Of a stretch of 64,000 nt of DNA, positions 32,461 to 43,760 are shown one piece after another (the stretch's first letter is position 1; each line of letters begins with the position of its first letter). Made by a program: the position numbers and the translations under genes. Source of the DNA: Okapia johnstoni. Lineage: Eukaryota > Chordata > Mammalia > Artiodactyla > Giraffidae. The notes beneath the pieces were generated by a model. That model was not told the origin of the DNA. It worked only from the letters and a program-made list of their open reading frames with translations, and searched no databases. Location of the stretch: NCBI GenBank assembly GCA_024291935.2, contig CM044315.1:72956385-73020384 (forward strand), in the 5' to 3' direction.

Positions 32461-33560
32461 CTACATGTGCTGATGAGAGTTCTCTTGGATACACTTTTTT
32501 GGTGGAGTAGGAAGCAAGGTCGTCAGCTGAGAGTGAGGTTGGGGGAGGGGGCGCAGAGATTCAAGAACAGAGGAGAAGGTAGTCTCAGAAGGTGGGAGAG
32601 GGAATAATAAATGTAATTTAATTGCTGATTAGCATTAAGGCTCCACTTGAAATTAGTGATCATAAATTTAAACTCATGAATTCAGGGCATAGTTGTGTGT
32701 TTTCTCCAAGCATGTTTTGCTCTGTGGATGCAGTCATAGAAGAGGCAGAGAGTTGGCTCTAATGAAAGTGTTGTTTTGCTGGATGGGTATGACGAAGCAA
32801 TAGAGGACTAAGGGAGTCTGAGGTGTGTGAGGGAAGCCATTGTCATAACTGGCCCTAGAATTCAAGCTGGGCAGAGAAGGCGGTGATGATGAAAAGGCAT
32901 TGAAAAGATGGTAGAGGTTGAAGACTTGCAGCTGGGAATCTAGAAGGAATGAGCTAGAAAGATCATAGTTATCTGAGAATAGGAGGTTGAAATTCCTATT
33001 GGTACCAACAAGGTGCACAGCATAATTGTGAGTGAGTGGCTGAGGTAGGGATGGAGATCAGCATGATGGGAGAAGAGGAACTTGAGGGAAGATGTGGAAA
33101 GGCTCACCTCTGTGGCTGTGAAATCACCAAGAATTATGGAGAGAGTAACATGAAGCAAGAACTGCTCACTGGTCAGCAGAGGGATGAGTGGGTGGCATAA
33201 TCTCATAATGTGAGATCCAAAGCTAGAGGGCATATTGTTTTTTGAAGGAGGGAAAGAGAATGATCTGCAGGCAGGGGTGGAAAGCAATAACATGTGTCCA
33301 ACCTTCTGGCCCAGAGATTCAGAGGTGGTGAGAGAGGAGCAGCCATCAATTTGGGAGAAGCCATGCCCTCAAGGAGAATCAGCTTTCAATCACAGCAGGA
33401 AGGTGAGGAAAACATCCATACCAGAGGTGGAGGAAAATGAGATTTTTCTGATGACCAACTGTGGGTTTCAGAAGGCCCAGGGAAAGCCTTCAAGGGGGAG
33501 AGGAGAAAATAGGGTTAGAAAAGATGATGTACAGAGCTGTATGGGAATCAAAGCCCAGTA
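32461..33560 (-). mobile_element. L2 LINE, antisense, part 4 (endonuclease to RT N-terminus)
   Basis: Continues the same L2. A minus-strand frame (32940-33293) carries ILGDFTATEVS, resembling the GDFN box of APE-type endonucleases, followed by a block ending LTIMLCTLL that fits the region just after it in L2. Blocks such as GGTCGTCAGCTGAGAGTGAGG and GAGGCAGAGAGTTGGCTC are in L2 antisense order. Together, parts 1-4 give about 2.9 kb of one L2. Confidence 0.72.
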
Positions 33561-33854
33561 ATTAGAAATGGCCTGGGAGACTGGGGCTTCTTGCCATGAC
33601 TGATATGAATAGAGGAATAAAGGCTACAGACAGTGGTTGTGTGGGGATCACAGGAGAGGGATATGGGTCTTACTTCCTCTTGATTCCTGGTTTTAGAGGC
33701 CTGGAGGCTGGAGGATCTTGCTTTCTTACTCAGAAGGCCTCCCTCTCCATTTCACACATTAACAGTTATTGTGGCAATAAACAGCAACCACCATTTATGT
33801 AAAATATCTTCATCTGTAAAATGGGGCTAATACCTCTGGCAGGGTTGATGTGAG

Positions 33855-33985
33855 CTGACAGTGGCACTGGCTAATGGCCAGCACCGTGCTCAGTGCTTTT
33901 AGCAACTCATGTTATTCTCACAGCAATCCTATGAGCTAGGTAGGTATTGTTATTATCCCTGTTTTATAGATAAGTAAACTGAGGT
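33855..33985 (-). mobile_element. MIR SINE, antisense
   Basis: GTGCTCAGTGCTTTTAGCAAC, CACAGCAATCCTATGAGCTAGG and TTTTATAGATAAGTAAACTGAG follow reverse-complement MIR order. A Bov-tA abuts on the right. Confidence 0.75.
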
Positions 33986-33989
33986 CCAG

Positions 33990-34198
33990 GTTTCCCTGGT
34001 GGCTCAGCGGTAAAGAATCCACCTGCCAGTGCAAGAGACACAGGTTCGAGCCCTGGGTTGGGAAGATACCCTGGAGAAGGAAATGGCAACTCATTCCTGT
34101 ATTCTTGCCTGGGAAATCCCACAGACAGAGGAGCCTGGCAGGCTACAGTGCATAGCGTTGCACAGAGTCGGACATGACTAAAGTGACTTAGCACGCAT
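33990..34198 (+). mobile_element. Bov-tA SINE, sense, with intact Pol III A and B boxes
   Basis: Head TTTCCCTGGTGGCTCAGCGG. The A box TGGCTCAGCGG (34000-34010) and B box GGTTCGAGCCC (34043-34053) match the Pol III consensus patterns TRGYNNANNNG and GGTTCGANNCC. The body has AGACAGAGGAGCCTGGCAGG. Confidence 0.92.
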
Positions 34199-34869
34199 GT
34201 ACATTGGACTTCAAAACCTACGTATGATGCCCTGTACCCCACCCTCCTTGTTATATCATTACATACGTAACAACTTGGGTGCTCAGAAAGCACTCACTCA
34301 ATAGATGGTGAAAATATTGTTGAGTTATAATTTATTGGGCAACAACTATAGATTGTACAGGTACTTTATAGGCCTTTAAAAGAAAATCATCACAATAATG
34401 GAGCACAGAACAGATGACAAAACTACCAGAGTCAGAAGTTAAGAGACTTGAACAAATATCATCAAAATTAGTAAACAGCACAATAGGGGTTCAGAATTTG
34501 TGCTCTTTTTACAGCCGACTGCCTTCACCACTCTTCCCATTGCCCTGTGATGCCCCAGGGACCTCAGAGGTAGTTGAGAGTCAGTGTCATAGCTGAAATT
34601 TGGAGCTGTGTCTCCAAGGAAACACTCTCAGAAAGGGATGGGTTATCTGTTTCAAACTATCTCCCGTTAGCTTTCCAGCTTCTCTCCCTTTCTACCAGCC
34701 CTCCTCTCTCTCTCCACCCTATACAGCTTCACAGGTGATTCTAATGGGCATCACTGATAAACAGGTATGTAATTAAGTGGTTTGGCACTTAATGCAGTAC
34801 TCGGTGAGGAGCTACTGCACATTCTGGCAGTATGAGAGGATGGGTGGGGGCTTCGTTAGTTGTGGTAGA

Positions 34870-35080
34870 GGTAGGGTGAAAACATGGCCCCAGCAGTGTG
34901 ACAAATAACAATGTCTCTGAACCTTTGTTTCCTCAGCTGTAAAATGGGAATAACATTAATAGCTACTTTAGTAGTGCAGTAAACGAGAGAATAAAAGGAA
35001 AGGATTTAGCATGGTGCCTGTAACATATTAGGTGGTCAGTAAATTTGCCCACAGTCACACAGTGAATGGTGGAGCAGGAT
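34870..35080 (+). mobile_element. MIR SINE, sense (3' portion)
   Basis: CTTTGTTTCCTCAGCTGTAAAA, GGGAATAACATTAATAGC and GATTTAGCATGGTGCCTG, in MIR order. Confidence 0.65.
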
Positions 35081-35639
35081 AAGTTCATGAGTGCTCTATT
35101 GTGCTGTACTGTTGTGACTAGTCTTGGTTGCTGCCATTTTTAAGATTGGAGCCATGGTGTTTACAGGGTGGAGTTCATCAGCAGAGAAATCAGATGTGAG
35201 CTGTGGACCTTTTACTCCCATTTTCAATGGGGGCTGGAGAGAGCAGCAGTGCTCTGTCCCTGAAGATGCCTGGATACCTTCAAAGGCAGGACATTCTCCT
35301 CGCTTGCTTGGGTCTTGCCTGATGGGTTGCTAAGGGCAGGGGGAGGTGTCAGGGAGGCCACTCAACTGAGGATTTATCATTCCTTCCTTCTGCAGAATCC
35401 CCCTTCCCCCACACCATGGCGCAACACCACTGCCCCACACTTTGTGTTGCCAGGTGACAGCTGGAAACTCTTATCCTCTCTCTACGCCTGTGCTTCTCAC
35501 CTTCCTCTGTGAAGTCTGTCGACTGTGTTAATGACACAGAGACTTTGAGCTCAGGCCCAGGAGGTGGTGGGGAGGGAGATGATGGGGGGTCGAGTCCAAG
35601 GGGGTGTCTATGCTCCCTCTCTTGAGCACCCCAACCACT

Positions 35640-36089
35640 GCCCCCAGCTTAAAACTGAGGGTCCTCCTTTATTCTCAGTTCTGGTCCTACTCATCCAGTT
35701 GTTCATAAGAACTATCATCAGTTCTATCCTCCAAATTTCTCTTGTATCCATCCCCTCCTCAGTTCTGTCCCCTAAATATTAACCACGGCAATCTGAGCCT
35801 GGCTGTCTCTCTGCCCCTTTCCTACCTCAGATTCTTGTTCTCTCCTCCTTAGATTGTATCTGGAGCCTGAATGGATCTCCCTTCCCTTAGCCTTGCTTCC
35901 TTCACATGCTCTCTGATCACTGTCACTGCATGGCTTTAAACCCAGGGAGGGCTGCCCATCCATATCCAGGAAACTGCTTTGCCTGGCATTCCAGGCCCTT
36001 CCTTACCTTCCCAGTTCCATCTTCAGTCACTCACCCTTCAGGCAGTCCACACTCCACCCTTGTGTTCTCCAAACTGCCTATTCAAACAT
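35640..36089 (+). mobile_element. L2 LINE, sense (left part)
   Basis: C/T-rich sense L2 ORF2 end: CCTGGCATTCCAGGCCCTTCC, CTTCCTTCACATGCTCTCTG, then interrupted by an L1 fragment at about 36090. Confidence 0.6.
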
Positions 36090-36424
36090 AGGATGTGCTT
36101 TAAAAAAACCCCAGTTTATTTTTTAGGATAATTTTAGATTTGCAGAAAGTTTGCAAACAGTATTGCAGAGAGTTCCCATTTACCCCATCTCCAGTTTCTC
36201 CTTTTATTACTTTATTGCACTAGTATGGTACATTTGTGCTAATTAACCAATATTGATATCTTATTATGAGCTGACATCCACAATTTATTCAGATTTCTTT
36301 AGTTTTTTTATCTAATATCCCCTTTCTGTTCCAGGATCCCATCCAGGATATCATATTACACTTAATTGTCATGTCTCCTTAGGCTCCTCTTGGCTGTGAG
36401 CGTTAGGATGCAATTTTTTGCTAC
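36090..36424 (-). mobile_element. L1 3' fragment, antisense, inside L2
   Basis: GGATAATTTTAGATTTGCAG, GAGAGTTCCCATTTACCCC, CTGTTCCAGGATCCCATCCAG and GTCATGTCTCCTTAGGCTCC are the complement of an old L1M 3' UTR, as at 30606-30989. Confidence 0.78.
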
Positions 36425-36740
36425 TTCCTCTGCCTTCTCCAGAGATGACCTCTCCTCCCCATTTCCCACCAGCAAGCTTCCATTTGACTTAAAGATTCAG
36501 TTCAAGTCTAAGCTCCTCTGGGACTCTTTTCCTGACCCACGTCTCCCTGAGCCTGGGTTTAGGGCCCCTCCTTTAGTTCTCACACTTACCAGCTGTATTG
36601 CATGTATCTGGAACTTGTCTGTCTTCCTCTCAGATTGCAAGCTCCCTGAGGGCAAGGGCCAAGTCTGATACAGATCCACAGTTCCATCACACAGCACAGG
36701 GCCTGGCAAGGAGTAGGCATTCAGTAGAAGTTGTCAAAAT
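36425..36740 (+). mobile_element. L2 LINE 3' end, sense (right part)
   Basis: AAGATTCAGTTCAAGTCTAAG, TCAGATTGCAAGCTCCCTGAGG and AGCACAGGGCCTGGCAAGG, ending ATTCAGTAGAAGTTG, the L2 3' end. Confidence 0.8.
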
Positions 36741-36999
36741 GAAACTGAGTTCTCAGGTTGTACTTTATACCTCTCAAAGTCAAGGCCAGCATTCTCTATG
36801 CACCTGACATGTCTGACCCTTCCCTTGGCCCCAGATTAAGTTTTACCTCCCCCCAGGGAACCTCCTCTGGACAGTTCTGCCCATCAATGGCTGGGAGGCC
36901 TGGGCTTTCTCTCAGGTTGGCCTCTCTGGAATGGACATGATGCTTTCTTATTTGCTGTCCTCTCATTGCCCTCTGGACACTAGTCCAGTCAGATCATCT

Positions 37000-37180
37000 G
37001 GTATATCTGATCTCATTTGATCCTGAGAGGTCTTGTCATCCTCATTATATACATGAGGACACTGAGGCCCAGAGAAGTAAAGCATTTGTGCTTTTTCAGA
37101 GGTCACATAGCTGGATTACGTGAGACTCAAACCCCAGCTTTCGTGACTCACCTCTAAGCCTGGGTAATTCCCACTGGACC
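37000..37180 (-). mobile_element. MIR SINE, antisense
   Basis: ATGAGGACACTGAGGCCCAGAG, AGAGGTCACATAGCTGGATTA, then ACTCAAACCCCAGCTTTCG, in reverse-complement MIR order. Confidence 0.8.
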
Positions 37181-37749
37181 ACACGATTTCTGCATATAAA
37201 CACTGAGACCTAACCACAGCAACAGTTAAGTGCTGCCGTGAGCCCCCTCCAGGACACCCCAGCCTCTTCTGCAGGGAGGGTACTAATAGGGCTCCAGGTT
37301 GAACCCACAGTGCCATAAACTGGCTGAAGCTTTCAGTTTTCTCTGCTGGGACTTGGGGAGAAAGAGATAAGGGAAATAAGAGAGAAGAGAAAGAGTGATT
37401 GGAGAAAATCAGGTGATTCTAAGGTTGGACTTTGTGTCCAGGCTCCCATGAGATGCCATTTTGTGGGGAGAGAAAACGTTCTCTCTGGCTACTGTCCTCC
37501 CCCACTGCTGTGTTGCTGTGTTAACTGATTGAGCCCTAGGCTGGCCTGGAAATTTACCACCAGCAGAGGCATAATTAGACCTTTAATTTCCTTCCAGCGG
37601 AAGTTTGCTCAGGCAGTTAGCAGCCCTGCTTTCTTGGATTCCTCCCTCTTCACACTTTCCTACAGCTTCAGCTCTCCGGGAATCTAAGGCCTGTCCTGCA
37701 TATGACACCAGGGGAAGAACCACAGATTATAAGAGCAAAGTGTCAATTA

Positions 37750-37990
37750 AATGATTGTGACTAATGTTTATTCAGAACTTAACAGCTGCCCAAGCACTAT
37801 CACAACATTCATTTCATTTTATCCTCCCAACAACACCAAAGAAAGGATATTTGCTTTGCAGCTAACTAGTTGGCTCTGAGTTAGATCTGGTTCAAGGTTA
37901 GGTGCCAGGAAGTGGCAGAACTGGAATTTGAACTCAGATGTGCTTATTAACCCACAAATCTAGACTCTTAACCACTGCCTCTTACAGAAC
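37750..37990 (-). mobile_element. MIR SINE, antisense
   Basis: CATTTCATTTTATCCTCCCAAC, AACTGGAATTTGAACTCAGA and CTAGACTCTTAACCACTGCCT follow reverse-complement MIR order. Confidence 0.75.
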
Positions 37991-38187
37991 CCACTCATTA
38001 ATACTTGCTGTGTTTAATTAAATGAAGTATAAATGCTGAAGGACACTAAAATTAATGGGATGATGAGAATGAGGATTTTAAGTGGCTTCTTGGAGGAGGT
38101 GGTTCATCCACACTCCTGAGATGGAAACTAAAATGGTGCCAACGTATATAATTAACTATATATTCTTATTCCCAAAGAGATTTTTGA

Positions 38188-38404
38188 AAACTATTTTTAT
38201 TTATTTATTTGGCCTTGTTGGGTCTTAGTTACAGCGTGTGGGATCTTCAGTCTTCACTGAAGCATGCAGCATTTGGGATCTTTAGTTGTGGCAGGCGAAC
38301 TCTTAGTTGCAGCATATGGGATCTAGTTCCCTGACAAGAGATCAAACCCAGTCCCCCTACATTGGGAGCATGAAGTCTTAGCCACTGGATCACCAGGGAA
38401 GCCC
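38188..38404 (-). mobile_element. tRNA-derived CHR-type SINE, antisense
   Basis: TTTTTATTTATTTATTTGGCC tail complement, GGGTCTTAGTTACAGCGTGTG, TAGTTCCCTGACAAGAGATC and ATCACCAGGGAAGCCCC head complement. Confidence 0.88.
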
Positions 38405-38639
38405 CTCCCAAAGGGATTTAAATGGCAGAGAAAGATTAGACAGAATGAAGAACTTCATCTTTCATCTTTTCTATGCTGCTCCAAATTACTTTCCAGCAAT
38501 TCAGTTAATCCTACAAAACAAAAAGCAAAGCAAAAAAAAAAAGAAGAACTAGGAGAGTTTGTAGTCTGGTAGAGGAGACAATCACCTTGGCAATTCATAC
38601 GTGATTTCATTAGAGAGAGGGTAGAAAAGGGCTTAGGAA

Positions 38640-38820
38640 GGCTGTGAGGTCAGATTGTCTGATTCGGATCTTTATCTAGCTATATGACCTAAGGCAAGTA
38701 TTTAACCTCAGGAACTTCATCTGTAAAATGGTTGTGGTAATAGAACCTCTCTCAAAAAGTTGTAAGAATTAGCAGAGTACCTGGCATACTCTTATCCTCA
38801 ACAAATGGCAATCAGTCATC
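38640..38820 (+). mobile_element. MIR SINE, sense
   Basis: GAGGTCAGATTGTCTGATTC, GGCAAGTATTTAACCTCAGG, CATCTGTAAAATGGTTGTGG and GTACCTGGCATACTC follow MIR order. Confidence 0.75.
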
Positions 38821-39119
38821 ACTTCTGCCTTTGGGTATTGGAGAAAATGAATCATTGGGGAGGAAGCATTTGAACTGAATTCTGATTGGTAAGTGGTGAC
38901 TAGTTTAGCAGGGCAGGGGATCAGGCTGTTTCAGTCAGAGGGACCAGCATGAGAAAAGCAAGGAGACTTTGAAGAACACAATGTCTGGGACCTGGGGAAC
39001 AGCCTAGGATGGTTAGAACCTGAGGAGAAAGAATGTAAGAGATGGCATGAGCTTAAGGCAGTGAAACTGTTAGACTAAAAAAATCAGTAATAAGTGTAAC
39101 ATTTTAGTATTCTGCAAGT

Positions 39120-39340
39120 CACTCTAGCACAGGGGTTAAACTCCTACCTCCAACATTTGTTAGTTTGGGCAAGCATTAACACATGTTGTGCCTCAGTTTC
39201 TTTCACACTTGCCTCAAAGAGCTAGCTGATTGTGAGGGTTGATGAATAATGCAAGAAAAAATGCTCGTCACACTGCCTAACAGTGGGTACTCAATTCATG
39301 CTAGCAATTATTATTACTCTTGATATTATTATTACTACTA
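39120..39340 (+). mobile_element. MIR SINE, sense
   Basis: CAGGGGTTAAACTCCTACC, then TGTGCCTCAGTTTCTTTCAC and CACACTGCCTAACAGTGGG, a diverged MIR. Confidence 0.55.
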
Positions 39341-39344
39341 CTGT

Positions 39345-39520
39345 TGCTATTTACAGAGCTAGAAGGGGCCCTAAAAATCATCTAAAGATGGAAAACCCAA
39401 GGCCCAGAGTGTGGGGGGTGGGGGGTGGGGAGCTGGTATTCATAAACCCACAAAGCAAGTTAATGGTAGAATTGAATCATACCCAGGCCTCCTGACTCCC
39501 AGCCTGCACCATGTGGCTCC
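39345..39520 (-). mobile_element. MIR-like fragment, antisense, with G-rich insert
   Basis: AAGATGGAAAACCCAAGGCCC and a later AGAATTGAATCATACCCAGG resemble the antisense MIR core. The G-rich run 39413-39430 (GGGGGGTGGGGGGTGGGG) lies inside. Confidence 0.4.
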
Positions 39521-40286
39521 CTTATTGTCAAGCTGCCTCTGACAGGTCCCTCTTCCCTCTTTAGATAATTGTCTCCCCTCCCTTGTAAATAAATTTCAAG
39601 GCATTTGGTTTGTAGAGCTGAGTGTTTATTCTATTTTTAGAACACTGTGGCACCTGTATGCAAATGATCCTCAGGGGACTTGTCTGCTATGGTGACTCGG
39701 GCCAATTCCCAAGAGAAAGCAGCTATGAGACCAAAGGGAAAGCCCAGCCCAGGGCAGGATGGAGATCCTGGACTGTCTTTCTAAGTTAAGTCCCAGAAGT
39801 CCTAGGGAGTTCATTCTAGCCTATTACCTGCCCTGTATATATTAACTCCCTATGTCTCTGTTTAGAAATGAGTTCATAAGTGGGTCCCTGGGCCAGGATT
39901 TAGCCCAAGGTTTTGGACCTTAGAATGTCATGTCAGAAGGTACCATGGAACCCAGGCCTGTGGACATTTACATTTATTTAGCTTTTGTTGGCTCAGGTTC
40001 TGGGAAAATATTTCTTACTATCAGGAAAATGGAAGTAATTGGGGATTTGGAGAGAGAAAGGCTTTATCAAGACAACCTGGTGATTTTGCCCTGCAGAGCT
40101 GGAGAGAAATGGGACTCATGAGATGACAAGGAGGAGAGAGCAAGGCCTCAAATTCATCTCCCATAAAAGTCAGTGTCCCGGTGTCCCCTGGCCCTTGGCA
40201 TAAGCAGCAGTTTCCCCATCCTCAAAAGCCTCACCATTTAGCACACACTTACTGAATGTCCCCTACACAACAGGCTGGGTGCGTGC

Positions 40287-40522
40287 CTGTTAAGTCACTT
40301 CAGTTGTGTCTGACTCTTTGCAACCCTATGGACTGTAGCCCACCAGACTCCTCTGTCCATGGGATTCTCCAGGCAAGAATACTGGAGTGGGTTGCCATGC
40401 CCTCCTGCAGGGAATTTTCCCAACCCAGGGATAGAACCTTACATCTTAGATGTAAGATGTGTCTCTCTTCCATCTCCTACATTGGCAAGTGGGTTCTTTA
40501 CCACTAGCACCACCTGGAAGCC
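40287..40522 (-). mobile_element. Bov-tA SINE, antisense, with small palindromic insertion
   Basis: TTAAGTCACTTCAGTTGTGTC at the left, GACTGTAGCCCACCAGACTCC inside, ACCACCTGGAAGCCCCC at the right. An extra segment near 40441-40460 forms an 8-base stem (ACATCTTA...TAAGATGT). Confidence 0.88.
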
Positions 40523-40829
40523 CCCTGTGTTGGGTGGGCTAACCACTAAATCCCTCAGTGGTTCCCTGTTCTCTTCTGGACAGTGTCCAAGTGCCTGGCA
40601 TTCAAGACCTCCATGATCTAGTTCCAGCCTCACTTCCTATTTTAAGTACTGTGTTTCGAAAATTGAAAATGCTATCAATTGTAAGGTATATCCTTATTTC
40701 AGAGATGTTAAAATGTGAAACAAAAAAGGGGATCTTAGAATCCATATAATATTGTACTTTACACCTCAGTGAAAATGAAACTGCTTATACTTTCCCCAGA
40801 TGCCATGCTGTTTTAGGCCTTACTATTTT

Positions 40830-41700
40830 TTTTCTTTTTAAGCTGTTTATAATGGAAAATTTCAAACATACACTCAAGTAGGAAGACTAAGGAGTACTTG
40901 AGTACCATCATCCATCTACAACAATGATCAACTTACGATTTGTCTTCCATATTTTTTCCCATGTTTCCTTCTCCCTGGACTATTCATAATAATAGCAACT
41001 GCCAGTATTCATTATGAGTTTAGTTTTTCTTAATTATAAAAGTAACATACGCTCATTAAAAAACACTTTGAGATTATATACAAACATAAAGAAGAAAATT
41101 TTACGGACACTGTGGTTGGTTTCTTTTCTATGAATCTTCAACATAATTGAGGTCATGATGTATATTCAATTTTATATCTTGTCTTTTTTAATGTAAAGCT
41201 ATGGCATAAATATAGCTAAAGGTGTTATAAAATCTTTTAAAATATGTTTTTAATGACTTCATAGTATTTTACAAGGAAAATGTACTGTATCTATTCATTA
41301 ATTCATTCATTAACAGTATTTGCTGCATTTACCATATTTTGGTCACTCTGAACAGTGGCAAAACAATGAGGTACAAGCTCTGGCCTCTCAAAGTTTAGTT
41401 GTTCTCCATTGTTTGAACATTTAACTACTTTCCAGTTTGGGGCTGTTATGGATCACATTGCAGTGATCAGTGATCATCTTTGTATGTAAAACTCTTCCTC
41501 AGTTTCAGATTATATCCTTTGGATAGACTTTCATTAGTGAGATTCCTATTGTACTCTACCTTTGCCAGCATCGAATATTATCTTAGTTTAAGTTTAGCTA
41601 ATTTACTAGGTTAAAATGGTATCTCATTATTTCAAATGCTATTTCTCTGATTACTTATTGAACAATCATCTGTATATTTATTAACCATTTGTTTTCTTCA
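40830..41700 (-). mobile_element. Old L1-like 3' region, antisense, fragmented
   Basis: TTTATAATGGAAAATTTCAAA, then CATCATCCATCTACAACAATG recall complements of L1M 3' UTRs. Later AT-rich text with TTTGGATAGACTTTCATTAG also recalls antisense L1. Boundaries and subfamilies are unclear. Confidence 0.45.
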
Positions 41701-42039
41701 AATTGTCTAACAAGGGTACTATTTTTATCACCAGCCATTTCTTAATATAAGACCTAACAATCATTTCCTTTTGCTCGCTGTGACCTGGAGATATATTAAG
41801 TATAATTTGGTTTCAAGCTTCTCTTTTTTTCTCCTGGCCCTATCCCACATCACTTCTTCTCCCATTTCTTCCTATCTTGAAGGGGAGTTGGGTGAGTCAC
41901 TGAAAGGATACAGCAGGTGGCAAATTAAGCAGATTCCCTAGGGAGACTCCTCAGAATGCTCTGAATAGTGCTGATGTCAATTGGGAGGCAAAAAGACCGA
42001 AGAGGAAATGGATTGGCAACTCTGATGCTAAATTTGTCC

Positions 42040-42410
42040 ATGCCAAAGCATTGGGGTGTCAGGGATGATTGTTCTTTCAGCAGGCATCTTTAAAATACCT
42101 GCTACGTGCCCAGATCTGTCTTGGGTACTGATGAGGGCTTAGTAACTGGAGAAGACACAAATGAAGTAGGTCTTACTTAATAGTCAACTATGTACATGTC
42201 TAAAGCATTCAGACTAATTGAAGATGTCCAGCAGACAGTTGGAAATTTGCATCTGAAACTCAGAAGTAAGGGGCTCAGGGGATAAAGAGCCAGTTTAGGA
42301 CACAGGAGCAGGAGGAGGTGCAGGGAAAGCACTGGTGAAGTAAGGTTTCATAGAAACTGAGGCAAGGAGGGGTTTTGAGAAGAGGAGCAAGTATGGGGCA
42401 TGTCATCTTT
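42040..42410 (-). mobile_element. L2 LINE fragments, antisense
   Basis: CTTTCAGCAGGCATCTTTAAA and ACGTGCCCAGATCTGTC resemble the 3' end. Then GATGTCCAGCAGACAGTTGG and ATTTGCATCTGAAACTCAGAA match an internal ORF2 block, so internal sequence is deleted. Confidence 0.55.
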
Positions 42411-42449
42411 TTTATCTGAGGCAACAGAGAGATAATATTACCCAGCTTT

Positions 42450-42640
42450 CTCTCATTTATTCATTCCTTTGTTCATTCAGTGTTTTTGGAATACCTGCCA
42501 GGTGCCGTGCCTTGCTCTAGGTTGTTGCTGAGGCTATAGAAATGAAAGGCACAGCCCTGAATCCACAGCCTAGATGAGGAGATGCAGATGGGAGTTGAAA
42601 CAAATCCCTGATATAGATTCTATGATCCATTCATTCAAGA
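42450..42640 (-). mobile_element. L2 3' end, antisense
   Basis: TCATTTATTCATTCCTTTGTTC, TGCCAGGTGCCGTGCCTTG and GAGGCTATAGAAATGAAAGG follow the complement of the L2 terminus. Confidence 0.65.
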
Positions 42641-42653
42641 ATATTTATTGAAG

Positions 42654-42903
42654 GGACTTCCCTGGTGGTCCAGTGGTTAAGAATCTACCTGCCAGTGCAG
42701 AAGACACCATTCAATTGCTGGTCCAGGAAGATCCCACATGCAGTGGAGCAACTAAGTGCCACAACTACTGAGGCCCCCTCGCACTACAGCCCCTGCTCCA
42801 CAACAAGAGAAATCTCCACAATGAGAAGCCCGTGTACGGCAACTAGAGAAAGCCAGTGCAAAGCAATGAAGACCCAGCACAGCCAAAAATAAATAAATAA
42901 ATG
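42654..42903 (+). mobile_element. CHR-2-type tRNA SINE, sense
   Basis: GGGACTTCCCTGGTGGTCCAG head, CCACAACTACTGAGGCCCCC body, and CACAGCCAAAAATAAATAAAT tail. Both ends are present. Confidence 0.9.
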
Positions 42904-43619
42904 TTGAAAACCTAAGATATGCCAGGTTCACTGAGGAGCAATGAAAGGAACTGCTACATCTTTAGTTTATCTGTGTGAAGTAAAATGTAGTGCCTGTATC
43001 TTAGTGGAAATCAATCGTATCTGTGAGAGGCTTTGAGGGTTTTGTGTGAGATCATTGCCAAAAATAAGAATGCAAGGTATTCACCTCTCTGGGGCTGGAC
43101 TTCTCACCTGTAAAATGAGGGAGGTGATCTTATAGGTATCATATATATCATCCTATAACCTTTCAAAGGATTTGCCACATGTGAGGTAGATTCCCTGCTA
43201 GACTGAGAATTCTGAGGGCAGAAATCCTGTGGGTCTTATTCACTGGCACAGTGTAGGCTCAGTAAATGTTTGTGGAATTGATTACTCTCACGTATGTAAT
43301 CAATTCCACAAGGGCTTTCTAACTTGAATGTTCTGTGTTCTGCTATCACTAAAATAAGGCTCAGGTATATTCTGTGAAGGTCCAAAAAAATGATGATGAA
43401 TTTTGATATTGGATCCTCAAGAACTTCCCAGAATAGGTGCCCTTTGACCTGGACCTCAAAGGTTAGATAGGAATTACAATGGGCAGGGAAGTACTTTCGA
43501 ATACCCAGTCCTGGGTTCCAGTGACTTCTTTTCCTGCCCGCTGTCCTCAAGGATCACTACCTGTGACTGAACTCCTTGGACTCCAGTCTTCTTATTTGTA
43601 AATCAGTAGTGACAGTAAC

Positions 43620-43760
43620 TCATGGTGTGCTGGAAAGAATACTGGAGGTGGAGTCAGAATAATTGCATTTGAGTCCCAGCCTAGCTAAAAAAATAAGTAG
43701 CTGTAACATCTTAGGAAAGTCACTTTACCTCTCTGAGTCGCAATTTCACTACATGCAAAA
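43620..43760 (+). mobile_element. MIR SINE, sense
   Basis: TGGAGTCAGAATAATTGCATT, GAGTCCCAGCCTAGC and TCACTTTACCTCTCTGAGTCG follow MIR order. Confidence 0.65.

Noticed and set aside
40441..40460. Short palindrome (ACATCTTA...TAAGATGT) as a regulatory operator or terminator
   Set aside because: It lies inside a Bov-tA as a small local duplication or inversion and has no supporting context.
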